Part shown: in pieces, positions 35,136 to 44,421 of the stretch | Layout of the letters: each line of letters starts with the position of its first letter | Numbering within the stretch: position 1 is the stretch's first letter | Assembly: GCF_000020725.1 (NCBI RefSeq) | Contig: NC_011146.1 | Span: 3,781,501-3,845,500 of the forward strand | Direction of reading: 5' to 3' | Length of the DNA: 64,000 nt | From: Citrifermentans bemidjiense Bem | GTDB lineage: Bacteria; Desulfobacterota; Desulfuromonadia; Geobacterales; Geobacteraceae | Made by a program: the position numbers and the translations under genes | Notes under the pieces: generated by a model | What the model was told of the DNA's origin: nothing | The model's input: the letters and a program-made list of their open reading frames with translations, nothing else | Databases searched by the model: none

Positions 35136-35633
35136 TTACTGGCCCTTGAAGAAGTCGCTGATCCTGCCAAAGAGCGCCGACGGGCGGTACTGCTTGGGAA
35201 TAGCATAGGTGCCGGTTCTATTGACGGGAACCGTCATCTCCCCCACCGGGGTCTCCAGTTCGAGCCCGGCGGCAAGCTGGTACGGTATCCGGTCCGGGTC
35301 TGGCCTGCGTTTCAGGATCTCGATCAGGTCCTGGTAGCTGATCCTGATCGGGATGCGGAAGTCGGCCTCCCCTTGGGCGGGGAACTTCACCTCCTCGCGC
35401 GCCCCACCCTTGGCCAGCGGCAGCGCCATCACCCTCAGATCGTAACTGAACCCTTGAAGCTTCAGGTCGAAGCTGTTGGGGTTCTTCACCTTCAGGTACA
35501 ACTCCATGCCGGCGCCGGTGGGATCGAGCGAGACCACGCTCAGGTCCTCAACGGTCACCATCGGATGAGTGACGAAGCTGGTGCAGCCGGAGAGCGCGAC
35601 GACAGCCAATAAAACGAACAGTATCTTTTTCAA
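35136..35633 (-). CDS. LEA14-type lipoprotein
   Basis: 165 residues with a lipobox LSGC (about Cys17) and a single LEA_2/WHy-like beta domain (ELYLKVKNPNSFDLKLQGFSYDLRV), as in Geobacter relatives. The domain is common in desiccation-protection proteins, but the role in bacteria is unclear; it is probably periplasmic and lipid-anchored. Translation starts at a TTG with GGAGGAG nine bases upstream; there is no ATG in the right place. A separate transcript, given hairpins on both sides. Confidence 0.82.
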   Translation of the reverse strand: MKKILFVLLAVVALSGCTSFVTHPMVTVEDLSVVSLDPTGAGMELYLKVKNPNSFDLKLQGFSYDLRVMALPLAKGGAREEVKFPAQGEADFRIPIRISYQDLIEILKRRPDPDRIPYQLAAGLELETPVGEMTVPVNRTGTYAIPKQYRPSALFGRISDFFKGQ

Positions 35634-35684
35634 ACCGGGACTCCTCCTTGTTCAGCGGCCCTCGACAAGCCCGCCAGGGGAATG

Positions 35685-35716
35685 AAAACGGGCGGGCCCC
35701 CGAAAGAGCCCGCCCA
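35685..35716 (-). terminator. Terminator of the lytic-transglycosylase gene
   Basis: Minus strand GGGCGGGCTC TTTC GGGGGCCCGCCC followed by GTTTTC; 36 bases after the stop codon at 35751. Confidence 0.75.
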
Positions 35717-35750
35717 CTATAACACAACCGAACTTCAAACCGCAAAAGGA

Positions 35751-36440
35751 CTAGCTGTTGCTGGCTACTTGCTGCAGCATCCCTTTTCGCATCTCGTGCA
35801 GAATCTCCGCACGGAAACGCTTGCGGACTTTATCGTAGGCCCTGGCCGCGGGCCCCGTTCCGCAATAGAGCCTCTTGGCCCTTGCCTTGTTTCCTTTCGC
35901 CATGTCGAGCTTCTCCCTGAGCTCTTTCACCGCAGCGTCCGCGCACTTCTCGTCGTCCCACATCTCCTGCGGCGTGTATCCATGGCTTGCGGCCCTCTCC
36001 GGCATCAACTGCCAGACACCCAAGGCTCCCTTGTGTGAGACCGCTCTCGATGACAGCTTGTGGCCGCCTGTTTCCGCCAGGGCTATTTCAGCCAGATCCA
36101 GCGGTGTAAATAGGGTTCCCTCGGTCTTCTCGTAGCAGATTTCCGCGAGCCATTTGGCCCTGGCGGGTGTGGTCCTGCGTGCAAAAGCCGTGTAAATGGC
36201 GGGAACCAGTTTCTTCCTTCCGTCAAGTACCGCCTCCTTGGGCAGCTCCGTCTGCGTGGCAGGGGTGGAAGCAGGTGCGTTTTCCACCAACTTCTCGCTC
36301 CCTTCCGCCCAGGCAAGCAGCGCCCGGTCCTGCTCCGAAACACCCGGAGTGACCGGTACCTGCGCCTGTTGCAGGTGGGACTGGTCGCACGATGCCGTCA
36401 ACATGAGCATCGCGACCAGCAACAAACATTTTCTTTTCAT
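35751..36440 (-). CDS. Lipoprotein lytic transglycosylase-like protein
   Basis: About 229 residues. A lipoprotein signal (LLLVAMLMLTASC) leads to a C-terminal lysozyme-like/SLT domain: ALAETGGHKLSSRAVSHKGA, GVWQLMPERAASHGY and the end-region YCGTGPAARAY. This fold cleaves the glycan strand of murein; the family Glu is in LAEIALAETGG. ATG 36440 (MKRKCLLLV) gives the best signal peptide; longer in-frame starts exist and lack a clear ribosome site. Nothing is cotranscribed with it. Confidence 0.78.
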   Translation of the reverse strand: MKRKCLLLVAMLMLTASCDQSHLQQAQVPVTPGVSEQDRALLAWAEGSEKLVENAPASTPATQTELPKEAVLDGRKKLVPAIYTAFARRTTPARAKWLAEICYEKTEGTLFTPLDLAEIALAETGGHKLSSRAVSHKGALGVWQLMPERAASHGYTPQEMWDDEKCADAAVKELREKLDMAKGNKARAKRLYCGTGPAARAYDKVRKRFRAEILHEMRKGMLQQVASNS

Positions 36441-36621
36441 AGATCGCTTTTGAATGGCTTGTGCCGGCTTTAGTAGCTTTAAATAAATGTCGGTAGTGAA
36501 GCCTGCGCCAATCTCTCCTTTCATTATAATGCAAGTGGCTCGTCGCCAACCTGAGGGCTCTAGTGTAGCCAAAACCGACAACATTGCAAGAAGCACATTA
36601 ATTTCTTGTAACTATGGTCGA

Positions 36622-36654
36622 TAAAAAGGGAGGCCCGCGTTAGCGGCCCTCCCC
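36622..36654 (-). terminator. Terminator of trpB
   Basis: Minus strand GGGAGGGCCGC TAAC GCGGGCCTCCC followed by TTTTTAT, about 25 bases after the trpB stop codon. Confidence 0.85.
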
Positions 36655-36679
36655 CACTAAAACCTCAGGAATTCATATA

Positions 36680-37870
36680 TTAAAGCTGTACCCCCATAAC
36701 CTCGGCCACGGTATGGATGTCCTTATCGCCTCTGCCGGAAAGGCAGACCACGATGCTCTCATTGGACGATAGTGTCGGTGCCAGACGCAGTACGTGCGCC
36801 ACTGCGTGCGACGATTCCAGCGCCGGAATGATACCCTCCTCTCGGGTCAGCACCTGGAACGCGTCCAGTGCCTCCTGGTCGGTGACGGAGACGTAGCTGG
36901 CGCGCCCGCTCTCCTTCAGGAAGGCGTGCTCGGGTCCCACGCCTGGATAGTCGAGCCCCGCCGAAATGGAGTGGGCGTGGGCGATCTGCCCGAAACCGTC
37001 CTGCAACAGGTAGGTCTTGTTGCCGTGCAAGACACCGACAGTCCCGGCGCAAAGCGGTGCTGCGTGCTTGCCGGACTCGATGCCGTAGCCGGCCGCCTCG
37101 ACCCCGACCATCTTCACGCTCGCGTCGTCGCTGAAAGCGTGGAAGAGGCCGATGGCGTTACTCCCCCCTCCGACCGCCGCCACCAGGTAGTCAGGGAGTT
37201 TTCCTTCCGCCTCCAGGTGCTGCGCCCTCGCCTCGTCGCCGATGATGGCCTGGAAGTCGCGCACCATCGCCGGGTACGGGTGAGGTCCCGCCACGGTGCC
37301 GATGATGTAGAAGGTGTCGGTGACATAGGTGACCCAGTGGCGCATGGCCTCGTTCATGGCGTCCTTGAGGGTCGCCGTGCCGGAGGTGACCGGGGTCACT
37401 TTCGCCCCCAGGAGTTTCATCCTGAACACGTTGAGGGACTGGCGCCGGATGTCCTCCTCCCCCATGAACACTTCGCACTCCATGCCGAACAAAGCCGCCA
37501 CCGTCGCGGTCGCCACGCCGTGCTGCCCGGCGCCCGTCTCGGCGATCACTCTCTTTTTCCCCATCTTCCTGGCGAGCAGCGCCTGGCCGATGGCGTTGTT
37601 CACCTTGTGGGCGCCGGTGTGGTTCAGGTCCTCGCGCTTCAGGTAGACCTTGGCGCCCCCAAGCTTCCGGGTCAGTTTCTCGGCAAAGTAGAGCGGGTTG
37701 GGGCGTCCGACGTACTGCCGCATGTAGTACGCGTACTCCTCCTTGAACCCCTTGTCGGTCCGGTAATGGTTGTACGCTTCCTCAAGTTCGAGGAGCGCCG
37801 GCATCAGGGTTTCGGAGACGTATCTGCCGCCGAAACGGCCGAAATGTCCACTAGTGTCAGGCGTGCTCAA
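36680..37870 (-). CDS. trpB: Tryptophan synthase beta chain
   Basis: 396 residues, the TrpB1 type. It condenses indole with serine in the last step of tryptophan synthesis. PLP lysine Lys89 lies in [13 protein letters not shown], and the glycine-rich phosphate site [10 protein letters not shown] and the [16 protein letters not shown] region are intact. A TTG start follows GGAGGCCAAC; no ATG fits. No trpA is adjacent in this window and a terminator follows, so it is transcribed alone; the alpha subunit must be elsewhere or this is a second beta chain. Confidence 0.94.
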   Translation of the reverse strand: MSTPDTSGHFGRFGGRYVSETLMPALLELEEAYNHYRTDKGFKEEYAYYMRQYVGRPNPLYFAEKLTRKLGGAKVYLKREDLNHTGAHKVNNAIGQALLARKMGKKRVIAETGAGQHGVATATVAALFGMECEVFMGEEDIRRQSLNVFRMKLLGAKVTPVTSGTATLKDAMNEAMRHWVTYVTDTFYIIGTVAGPHPYPAMVRDFQAIIGDEARAQHLEAEGKLPDYLVAAVGGGSNAIGLFHAFSDDASVKMVGVEAAGYGIESGKHAAPLCAGTVGVLHGNKTYLLQDGFGQIAHAHSISAGLDYPGVGPEHAFLKESGRASYVSVTDQEALDAFQVLTREEGIIPALESSHAVAHVLRLAPTLSSNESIVVCLSGRGDKDIHTVAEVMGVQL

Positions 37871-38137
37871 GTTGGCCTCCAGTAGGTGTTTGGAGGGGGC
37901 ACTATAGACTATCTGTCGATAAATTGCAAGCTTACAGAATCGGACCCTCTGTCAAGCCCCCGGGGTTACTGGCTTTTAGCCGTTTATCTTTGCCTTATTT
38001 TACGCTTTGAGATACATATATCCATCGCTTTCGAAGCTCTCATTCCGTCTCCAAATTGGGCAATATTTGCTGTTGAGTTTGCCCCTGGTTTCGTCTGCTG
38101 AGAAAGCGATGAACTGCACTGTCATAGAGGGAGCGTG

Positions 38138-38614
38138 ATGTCAGAGATGAAACCTTTTCACATAGTGCTCGTCGAGCCGGAGATACCGCCTAACACTGGC
38201 AACATCGCCAGGCTCTGCGGAGCAACCGGTACCGTACTGCACCTGGTGGGAAAACTTGGTTTCTCGACGGACGACCGCTACCTCAAAAGGGCGGGGCTCG
38301 ATTACTGGAGCGAAGTGGAGATTCATTACTGGCCCGACCTCCCGGCACTAAAGCAGGCCTATCCCGGCTCAAGGTTCGTCTATACCAGCAAGAAGGCGGA
38401 GAAAAGCTACCTGGCCTTCACTTTCCTTTACGGCGACTTCATCGTCTTCGGCAAAGAGACCAAGGGGCTTCCCGAAGAACTGATCGAGGCGAACGCGCAG
38501 ACGTCGGTCCGCATCCCCATTCCCGGCAAGGTCCGCAGCCTCAACCTCTCCACCTCGGCCGGGATCGTTCTTTACGAGGCCTTGCGTCAGACCGGTGCAG
38601 TCGAAGGTGCATGA
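38138..38614 (+). CDS. trmL: tRNA (cytidine34-2'-O)-methyltransferase
   Basis: 158 residues of the SPOUT class: EIPPNTGNIARLCGATG, FGKETKGLPEELIEAN and the trefoil-knot end RSLNLSTSAGIVLYEALRQ. It methylates the wobble base of leucine tRNAs with SAM. The ATG at 38138 has GAGGGAG at normal spacing; a GTG three bases earlier is less likely. A small cupin gene follows after 12 bases and is probably cotranscribed. Confidence 0.93.
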   Translation: MSEMKPFHIVLVEPEIPPNTGNIARLCGATGTVLHLVGKLGFSTDDRYLKRAGLDYWSEVEIHYWPDLPALKQAYPGSRFVYTSKKAEKSYLAFTFLYGDFIVFGKETKGLPEELIEANAQTSVRIPIPGKVRSLNLSTSAGIVLYEALRQTGAVEGA

Positions 38615-38626
38615 AAAGGAGTCCGC

Positions 38627-38950
38627 ATGTTTGCAAACGGCAGCGAAGAAGGTTACCTGGAAGTGCTTGAAGGTATCCGGCGCAAGACGCTGGTCTACGG
38701 CGATGAAACCCTGATGGTGGAGTTCCTGCTGAGCGGGGGGGCGCGTCTTCCGCTGCACTCCCACCCGCATGAACAGACGGGCTACCTGGTGAAAGGGAGG
38801 ATGAGGCTTACCATAGGCGGGAATACACGCGAGTTGCTGCCGGGCGACAGCTGGTGCGTGGCGAAGTGGGAGGAGCATGGCGCTGAGGTTGTCGAGGACT
38901 CGGTTGCGGTCGAGGTCTTCTCTCCGGTGCGCGAGGATTACCTCCCCTGA
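38627..38950 (+). CDS. Cupin-domain protein
   Basis: 107 residues, a single cupin barrel: LPLHSHPHEQTGYLVKGRMR gives the HxHxxxxxxG motif and GDSWCVAKWEEHGAEV the second metal-ligand region. Metal-binding beta-barrel; substrate is unknown. AAAAGGAGT precedes the ATG. It overlaps nothing and ends in a convergent arrangement with the ExoD gene (11 bases apart), so transcription of the two probably meets head to head. Confidence 0.85.
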   Translation: MFANGSEEGYLEVLEGIRRKTLVYGDETLMVEFLLSGGARLPLHSHPHEQTGYLVKGRMRLTIGGNTRELLPGDSWCVAKWEEHGAEVVEDSVAVEVFSPVREDYLP

Positions 38951-38960
38951 CCGCTTTCTT

Positions 38961-39545
38961 TCAGATCATGTTGTAGGCGAACATGGCGAAGCTTAACCCG
39001 ATTACCAGGAAGGAGATCAAGGCAAGGAGCCCATCCCGGGCGATCAAGGCCAGACCGAAAGCGGTAAGAGCCAGTCCTGCGGCATGCGCCGAAAAAGGGA
39101 CTACTTCCATGATCGGCATCACGGCCCCGATGGCGACGCAGAAAAAGGAAATGAGGTGGATCCTCCACCCCTTGATGAAAGCGGGAAGCCGCGGCCTGAG
39201 CCAGCGGTCGACGAATCGCGCCGGCGGCCGCAGCCAGTCGATCGCCTTGCAGATCTTTTGCTGTTCCAAAGAGCGCTTAAGCACCCAGCGCGGCAGCCAG
39301 AAATGGTCCTTGCCGAAGAGGAGCTGCCCCGCGATCAGCACCACCAATATCCCCATCGTCGTCGGGATACCCGGCATGCCGCTCAAAGGCGAGGTCATGA
39401 TGACCCCGACCAGGAGCAGCAGGGGCCCGAACGACCTTCCCCCTACCGACTCCACGATGCTCCCCAAGGTGACACGCCCCTCGTCATCGGAGGACTCCCC
39501 GATGCGATCCAGCATCTCCTCCAAGGTGTTGATCTCCTGGGTCAT
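38961..39545 (-). CDS. ExoD family membrane protein
   Basis: 194 residues with an N-terminal soluble helix and four or five membrane helices (SFGPLLLLVGVIMTSPL, IPTTMGILVVLIAGQLL, ISFFCVAIGAVMPIMEV, LLALISFLVIGLSFAMF). Matches the exopolysaccharide-synthesis protein ExoD family, required for polysaccharide production and alkali tolerance in rhizobia; biochemical role unknown. Upstream is an AT-rich region that carries the rubrerythrin promoter. Confidence 0.85.
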   Translation of the reverse strand: MTQEINTLEEMLDRIGESSDDEGRVTLGSIVESVGGRSFGPLLLLVGVIMTSPLSGMPGIPTTMGILVVLIAGQLLFGKDHFWLPRWVLKRSLEQQKICKAIDWLRPPARFVDRWLRPRLPAFIKGWRIHLISFFCVAIGAVMPIMEVVPFSAHAAGLALTAFGLALIARDGLLALISFLVIGLSFAMFAYNMI

Positions 39546-39707
39546 TGGTGGCCTCTAGGACATCTGCGTTTGCTTCGTCTCGCCGCCGGCAGCACCACGG
39601 AAGGGTACATTAGAACCTATTCAAGTCAAGACTCATCGCTCTCCGAAACGTCCCCTCCCGATACAAAAAACGTATACATATCAAATAAATATAATATGAA
39701 AGCAGGC

Positions 39708-39735
39708 TTGACTGGTACGGCCCAGCCGTTATATT
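39708..39735 (+). promoter_or_regulatory. Promoter of rubrerythrin
   Basis: TTGACT (39708-39713), 16 bases, TATATT (39730-39735), 37 bases before the start codon. An AT-rich stretch (39672-39697) just upstream could act as an UP element, which fits a highly expressed stress protein. Confidence 0.6.
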
Positions 39736-39771
39736 CAAGCATCAAAAAAAAATCGTCCTAGGAGGAATCAG

Positions 39772-40272
39772 ATGCCTACGAAAGAGAATCTCGCCGAGGC
39801 GTTCGCAGGGGAAAGCCAGGCCAACCGCAAATATCTGGCCTTTGCCAAAAAGGCGGAGGCCGACGGCCTGCCGCAGGTGGCAAAGCTGTTCCGCGCCGCG
39901 GCGCACGCCGAGACGGTGCACGCCCACGCCCACCTGCGCGCTATGGGGGGGATCAAGAGCACGGCCGATAACCTCAAGGAGGCCGTCGAAGGGGAAGGGT
40001 TCGAATTCCAGAAGATGTATCCCCCGTTCCTGGAGCAGGCGAAGGCGGAGGGGGACCGCGCCGCGGAAAACTCCTTCAAGTTCGCCCTGGCAGTGGAGGA
40101 GGTGCACCACGGCCTGTACCAGCAGGCGCTCGCCGCAGTTGAGGGGGGAAAGGATCTGGCCGACCGCCCCATCTACGTCTGCGAGGTGTGCGGCAACACG
40201 GTGTACGACGCCGCGCCGGAGAAATGCGAGGTCTGCCTGGTGCCGAAGGAGCGCTTCACGCTGATCGGCTAA
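39772..40272 (+). CDS. Rubrerythrin
   Basis: 166 residues that reduce hydrogen peroxide in the cytoplasm. The N-terminal four-helix bundle carries the di-iron ligands in ENLAEAFAGESQANRKY, AHAETVHAHAHLRAM and ALAVEEVHHGLY; the C-terminal rubredoxin-like site shows YVCEVCGNTVY and EKCEVCLVP, i.e. two CxxC pairs. AGGAGG precedes the ATG. It complements the superoxide reductase at 3.6 kb, although the two are not neighbours. Confidence 0.96.
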   Translation: MPTKENLAEAFAGESQANRKYLAFAKKAEADGLPQVAKLFRAAAHAETVHAHAHLRAMGGIKSTADNLKEAVEGEGFEFQKMYPPFLEQAKAEGDRAAENSFKFALAVEEVHHGLYQQALAAVEGGKDLADRPIYVCEVCGNTVYDAAPEKCEVCLVPKERFTLIG

Positions 40273-40276
40273 AACT

Positions 40277-40323
40277 AGGGGACAGGCTACTTTTTCGTTC
40301 GAAAAAGTAGCCTGTCCCCTTTT
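40277..40323. repeat. GGGGACAGGCTAC palindrome, copy 3
   Basis: AGGGGACAGGCTACTTTTTC and its complement with a 4-base centre, between the convergent rubrerythrin and hydrolase stop codons. Probably also terminates both. Confidence 0.92.
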
Positions 40324-40328
40324 GCTCC

Positions 40329-41066
40329 TTAGGGGTTCCTGATCGCCACTTCCCCCCCTGCAGCCCAGTCGTTGTGCCCCCCCTCGATCTCACGGAAGAG
40401 CGCGCCCTGCTTGCTATCCGCCAGGGCCTTGGCGAACCTGTCCGGAATCACCTCGTCGTCGCGCATCCCGAAGATCTCCACCCTTCCCCCATATCCCCGC
40501 AGTGACTGGACGTTGTCCCAGTCGTCGGACAGCAGCAGGCGCACCGGCAGAAACGGGTAGTGGTAAGCAGCGACCCGGTGCAGCTGATCGAACGGCGCCA
40601 CCAGTACGATCTTGTCCGGAGGCGGATGTTCGCCGGAAAGGACCGAGGCCGGCCCGCTCCCTAGCGACTCCCCGAGGACACAGACCGGCGTGCGCGGGAA
40701 CCTCTCCCTGAGCAGACGGTAAGCCTGCCTGGCCGCGGCATCCAGGCTGGCACGGGACGGTTCCCCCGGCCGCGCGCCGTAGCCTGGGTACTCGAGGATG
40801 AAGACGGAATCGTTGCGCGAAAAGGAAGGGAGGGCATAGGCACGGTCGCTCGCCTGGCCGCCGTTTCCGTGCAGCATGAGCCAGACGTTTAGGGGCGCGG
40901 GGACCTCGCGGGCAAACCCGATCAGCTCCTGGCCGTGACGCCATTCGGAGAGGCCGTTGTTGCCGCTTTCATGGGTGGGGAAAAAGAGCAGCCGCCGCTG
41001 CCAGGTAGCCGCGACGAGTATCAGGGCCAAAAGTGCGACCAGCAGCAATACCGCTATGCGTAGCAT
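40329..41066 (-). CDS. Alpha/beta hydrolase, membrane-anchored
   Basis: About 245 residues. One membrane helix at the N-terminus (VLLLVALLALILVAATW), then the alpha/beta-hydrolase fold: WLMLHGNGGQASDRAY as oxyanion loop, nucleophile elbow LGESLGSGPAS with Ser, acid in a DDEVIP segment, and catalytic His in EGGHNDW. Resembles FrsA/abhydrolase-like BEM46 enzymes; substrate unknown. ATG 41066 (GAGAGACGG before it) is chosen over an upstream in-frame ATG inside the kinase gene. It begins seven bases after the kinase stop codon. Confidence 0.85.
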   Translation of the reverse strand: MLRIAVLLLVALLALILVAATWQRRLLFFPTHESGNNGLSEWRHGQELIGFAREVPAPLNVWLMLHGNGGQASDRAYALPSFSRNDSVFILEYPGYGARPGEPSRASLDAAARQAYRLLRERFPRTPVCVLGESLGSGPASVLSGEHPPPDKIVLVAPFDQLHRVAAYHYPFLPVRLLLSDDWDNVQSLRGYGGRVEIFGMRDDEVIPDRFAKALADSKQGALFREIEGGHNDWAAGGEVAIRNP

Positions 41067-41073
41067 CCGTCTC

Positions 41074-42843
41074 TCAGGAGAGGGTGAAGTAGATGGTGGC
41101 CCCGGCATCGACCTCCCCCTGCGCCCAGACAGTTCCGCCATGACGCTCCACGATCCGCTTCACGGTGGCGAGGCCGATCCCGGTCCCCTCGAACTCCGAG
41201 CCGTGCAGGCGCTGGAAGGCCCCGAACAGCTTGTCCTGGTAGGTCATGTCGAACCCCACCCCGTTGTCGCGGACGAAGAACGCGTTTTGCTCCCCCCAGT
41301 TCGATTTCCCGACTTCGATATGGGCGCATCCCCTGTCCCGGGAATATTTCCAGGCGTTGTCGAGCAGGTTCTCCAAAAGCTGCCTCAAAAGCACCCGGTC
41401 CCCATGCGCCTGAAGGCCAGGCTCGATCACCAGCTCGGCCTGGCGCGCCGGGTCGCTCTCCAGCAGTTCGCGCCCGATGCACCCGGCAAGCTCGCTCAGG
41501 CTGACAGGGACCTTATTCAATTCCAACCTGCCGATCCGGGAGAGCTCCAGCAAGTCGTCGATCAGATCCCCCATGATCCGGCTGGAATTCCGGATGCGGT
41601 CCATGTACCTTTTCGCCTCCGCCGGCAGTTCGGCGCCGAATTCCTCCTCGATGATCGCCGTGTAACTGTTTATGTGGCGCAACGGACCGCGCAGGTCGTG
41701 GGACACCGAATAGCTGAAGCTCTCCTGCTCCCGCATGGCGGTCTCCAATCGTGCCGTCCGCTCGACCACGCGCAGCTCCAGTTCCTCGTTCAGCATCCTG
41801 AGTTCCTGCGCCATGCGGCGCCTGTCGGTGACGTCCCTGGAGATCCCGAAGACGCCTATCAAATTACCCTTGCCGTCTTGCAGCGGGCCCTTGATCGCCT
41901 CGAAGATCCTCTCTTCCCCATCGGGGGCGAGGGTATGGAGCTCGAGAGTCTGGGGCTCGCGCGTATCCAGGACGAGCCGGTCCTTCGCCATCGCATTGCG
42001 CGCCACATCCGGAGAGAAAACGGCGAGATCGTCGTGTCCCAGGGCCGTGCCCGCGCTTACCCCGGTCATGACCTCGGCGGCACGGTTGAAGAGGAGGTAC
42101 TGCCCCTGCAGGTTCTTCACGAAAACCGCGTCCGTCGTCCCATCGATCACCGCGTGCAGCAGCTCGCGATCTTGCAGCATCGAGCTCTCGACGCAGGCCC
42201 GGTCGTCCATGCTCATGCGCAGCTCCTGGTTCAGCGACAAAAGCCGCTGCTGCTCGCGGTCGTGCTGCTCCAAGAGCAGCCACAACATCATGGAACAGCA
42301 AAACGCGCTCATCACCAGCCCGACGGCCAGATCCTCACTCCTTTCATATGCGACTCCGTAGTAGGTGACAGAGCCCGGGAAAGCGATCTCCGCCGCCAAA
42401 AGGACCAGCGCGTCGGCAACGGCAAGAACAAGGAGCAGCCAGCGTGTCTTTCCCCGGTAAAAAATGGGAGCGTAGAGGAAGAGGCAGTAAAAGAAGTAGC
42501 CAGAGCTCCCGCTGGTGCCGCCGCTTGGGAACCAGACCAGGTTCAGCAGGAAAAGCAGCAGGAAGAAGAAGGTCTTAAGGTGGTGCTTTCCCAGGCAGGC
42601 CCGGCGGAAGAGCCAGAGCGTGCCGAGGCCAAAGCAGAAGACGGCGGCGTTTATCTCGGCGGGGCGGTGATGCAGGTAGTTGGTCGGGATGATGACCAGA
42701 AAACAGATGGCGGTCGCAAGCAGACAGAGCAGCCGGAAGAGGGGCATTTCCATGCCCTGGTCGTCTATCCTCCAGATACAGCTTTTGAGCCTAACAGCTA
42801 GAGAACCCATGGTGGTCGGTGTGGCCTCACTCGAGCGGAACAT
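41074..42843 (-). CDS. PAS sensor histidine kinase
   Basis: Up to 589 residues. N-terminal block of about six membrane helices (for example LLCLLATAICFLVIIP, FFFLLLFLLNLVWFP, WLLLVLAVADALVLLA), a coiled region, one PAS domain (ELLHAVIDGTTDAVFVKNLQ), HisKA with SYSVSHDLRGPLRHINSY, and ATPase motifs LLENLLDNAWKYS and GTGIGLATVKRIVE. It is an orphan kinase without an adjacent regulator. The true start is uncertain (candidates at 42843, 42810 and 42753); none has a perfect ribosome site. Confidence 0.87.
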   Translation of the reverse strand: MFRSSEATPTTMGSLAVRLKSCIWRIDDQGMEMPLFRLLCLLATAICFLVIIPTNYLHHRPAEINAAVFCFGLGTLWLFRRACLGKHHLKTFFFLLLFLLNLVWFPSGGTSGSSGYFFYCLFLYAPIFYRGKTRWLLLVLAVADALVLLAAEIAFPGSVTYYGVAYERSEDLAVGLVMSAFCCSMMLWLLLEQHDREQQRLLSLNQELRMSMDDRACVESSMLQDRELLHAVIDGTTDAVFVKNLQGQYLLFNRAAEVMTGVSAGTALGHDDLAVFSPDVARNAMAKDRLVLDTREPQTLELHTLAPDGEERIFEAIKGPLQDGKGNLIGVFGISRDVTDRRRMAQELRMLNEELELRVVERTARLETAMREQESFSYSVSHDLRGPLRHINSYTAIIEEEFGAELPAEAKRYMDRIRNSSRIMGDLIDDLLELSRIGRLELNKVPVSLSELAGCIGRELLESDPARQAELVIEPGLQAHGDRVLLRQLLENLLDNAWKYSRDRGCAHIEVGKSNWGEQNAFFVRDNGVGFDMTYQDKLFGAFQRLHGSEFEGTGIGLATVKRIVERHGGTVWAQGEVDAGATIYFTLS

Positions 42844-42938
42844 GGTCGAGGAACATCAGAAGGCGACACCTTAGCACATGAACGGTTCTTTACAAAGAAA
42901 AATTTTAATGGGACCAACTTCAATAAAAAACGAACATG

Positions 42939-43832
42939 CTAGCGCAGGGTGACCAGGTTCCGGCCGCCAGCCTTGCTCCGATACATCTGCGCGTCCGCCC
43001 TGCTGATGATGCTTTCGGCGTTATCCCCCGTCTCGGCTATGGTCCCGCCGATGGAGAGGGTGACGCCGACCCTTTGGCCGTCCTCCATCAGGAAGGAGCC
43101 GGCGACCGCACTTCTGATTCGTTCAGCTATGGAGGCGAGCGCAGGGAGCCTCATGGCGGGAAGAATGGCCACGAATTCCTCCCCACCCCAGCGCGCCACG
43201 GTATCCACTTTCCTGAACGTGTTGGATATGGTCTTGCCTAACATGCGCAACACCTCGTCGCCGGTCTTATGCCCGTAGCGGTCGTTGACGCTTTTAAAAT
43301 GGTCGACATCCATGAAGAGCACGCCGAAGGGCCTGCGGTGCGTCTGCCAGTCATGCAGCCTCGACTCCAGCGACATGTCCGCGAGCCTCCGGTTCCCCAC
43401 CCCGGTGAGCGGATCGACCAGCACGTCCTGCTTCAGTTGCTCCAGCGCCGCGAGGATCTGCACCGAATTGGAGTTGTCGGTGAATATTTCGACGGCGCCG
43501 ACTATGGCGCCCTCTTCGTTTCTCACCGGAGAGGTGCGCACCTGCACCGGGAGTCGGTAGCCGTGCTTGTGGTGCACCAGCACGTTAGCCTCCCGTACCT
43601 TGCCGTCTGCAATGGTCGCCGCCAGCGGGCACTTCACCTCGCATTCGTAGCCGTCGACCTCGACACGGCGCAGGATGGAGTCGTGGCAGTTGGAGCCGAG
43701 CACTTCCTCGGCGCTGTACCCTGTTATCCTCTGAGCGGCACTGTTCCAAAAGGAGATGCGCCGGTCCAGATCGACGCAGTAAAGACCGTCGAAAAGGCTG
43801 TTCAGCAACTTGTCGGAAGACATCCCTAGCAT
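42939..43832 (-). CDS. PAS-GGDEF diguanylate cyclase
   Basis: 297 residues. PAS domain (LLNSLFDGLYCVDLDRRISF), then a GGDEF domain with DPLTGVGNRRL, DVDHFKSVNDRYGH and active-site RWGGEEF. RKVD five residues before GGEEF is a complete product-inhibition I-site. It makes cyclic di-GMP, and the PAS domain (with CEVKCPLAATIADGK, cysteines nearby) probably senses a ligand or cofactor. AAGGAG precedes the ATG. Its position beside the orphan histidine kinase is suggestive but they are separate transcripts. Confidence 0.93.
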   Translation of the reverse strand: MLGMSSDKLLNSLFDGLYCVDLDRRISFWNSAAQRITGYSAEEVLGSNCHDSILRRVEVDGYECEVKCPLAATIADGKVREANVLVHHKHGYRLPVQVRTSPVRNEEGAIVGAVEIFTDNSNSVQILAALEQLKQDVLVDPLTGVGNRRLADMSLESRLHDWQTHRRPFGVLFMDVDHFKSVNDRYGHKTGDEVLRMLGKTISNTFRKVDTVARWGGEEFVAILPAMRLPALASIAERIRSAVAGSFLMEDGQRVGVTLSIGGTIAETGDNAESIISRADAQMYRSKAGGRNLVTLR

Positions 43833-43969
43833 AAGCCACGCTCCTTGAACCGGCGCTCACTCATAGCGCCTGGATATTGTCTGCTCCATGACAACAATTA
43901 TCGGTGCTTATGCAAGTTACTTTAACGCTTTTATTCTAAGGGAATGCTGCAGCGAGACTTTATTGCATG

Positions 43970-44374
43970 TTATTGCTCTGGAGGAGATGGAGAAGAACCA
44001 GCCGGAGAGGATGCCGCGGACGGCGAAGATGCATCGTTTTGCCTTGACGACCGGCTGCGCCGCCCGTCCACCTTCAGATGCACGTACCAATAGGCGAAGG
44101 CCACGAAGAGCACGCCTCCCAGGATGTTTCCCAAGGTAACCGGGAGCAGGTTGTCGCGAAAGCAGGCGGTCCAGGTGAGCCCCGGCACCTCCCGCCCCTG
44201 GGCTCTCGCCAGGAGCAAACCGGTCGGTATGAAGTACATGTTGGCGATGGAGTGTTCGAAGCCGCTGGCCACAAAGGCCATGATGGGGAGGTAGCAGGCC
44301 AGGAGCTTCCCGGTGACGTCCCGTGCCGCGGTGGCCATGAAGACGGCGAGGCAGACCAGCCAGTTGCAAAGCAT
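43970..44374 (-). pseudogene. Formate/nitrite transporter, C-terminal fragment
   Basis: The frame opens with MLCNWLVCLAVFMATAARDV and GFEHSIANMYFIPTG, the second signature of the formate/nitrite channel family, and includes the last three membrane helices. The family is about 260-285 residues, and the first half is missing, with no further homologous sequence upstream. The end carries a Ser/Pro-rich tail. A GGGTCAGGTACTGCTTTTCC motif at about 44381-44400 sits exactly at the break, resembling known repeat elements. Confidence 0.75.
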
Positions 44375-44421
44375 CCCCCGCTGGGGTCAGGTACTGCTTT
44401 TCCATTGAGGCTCCCGGCGGG

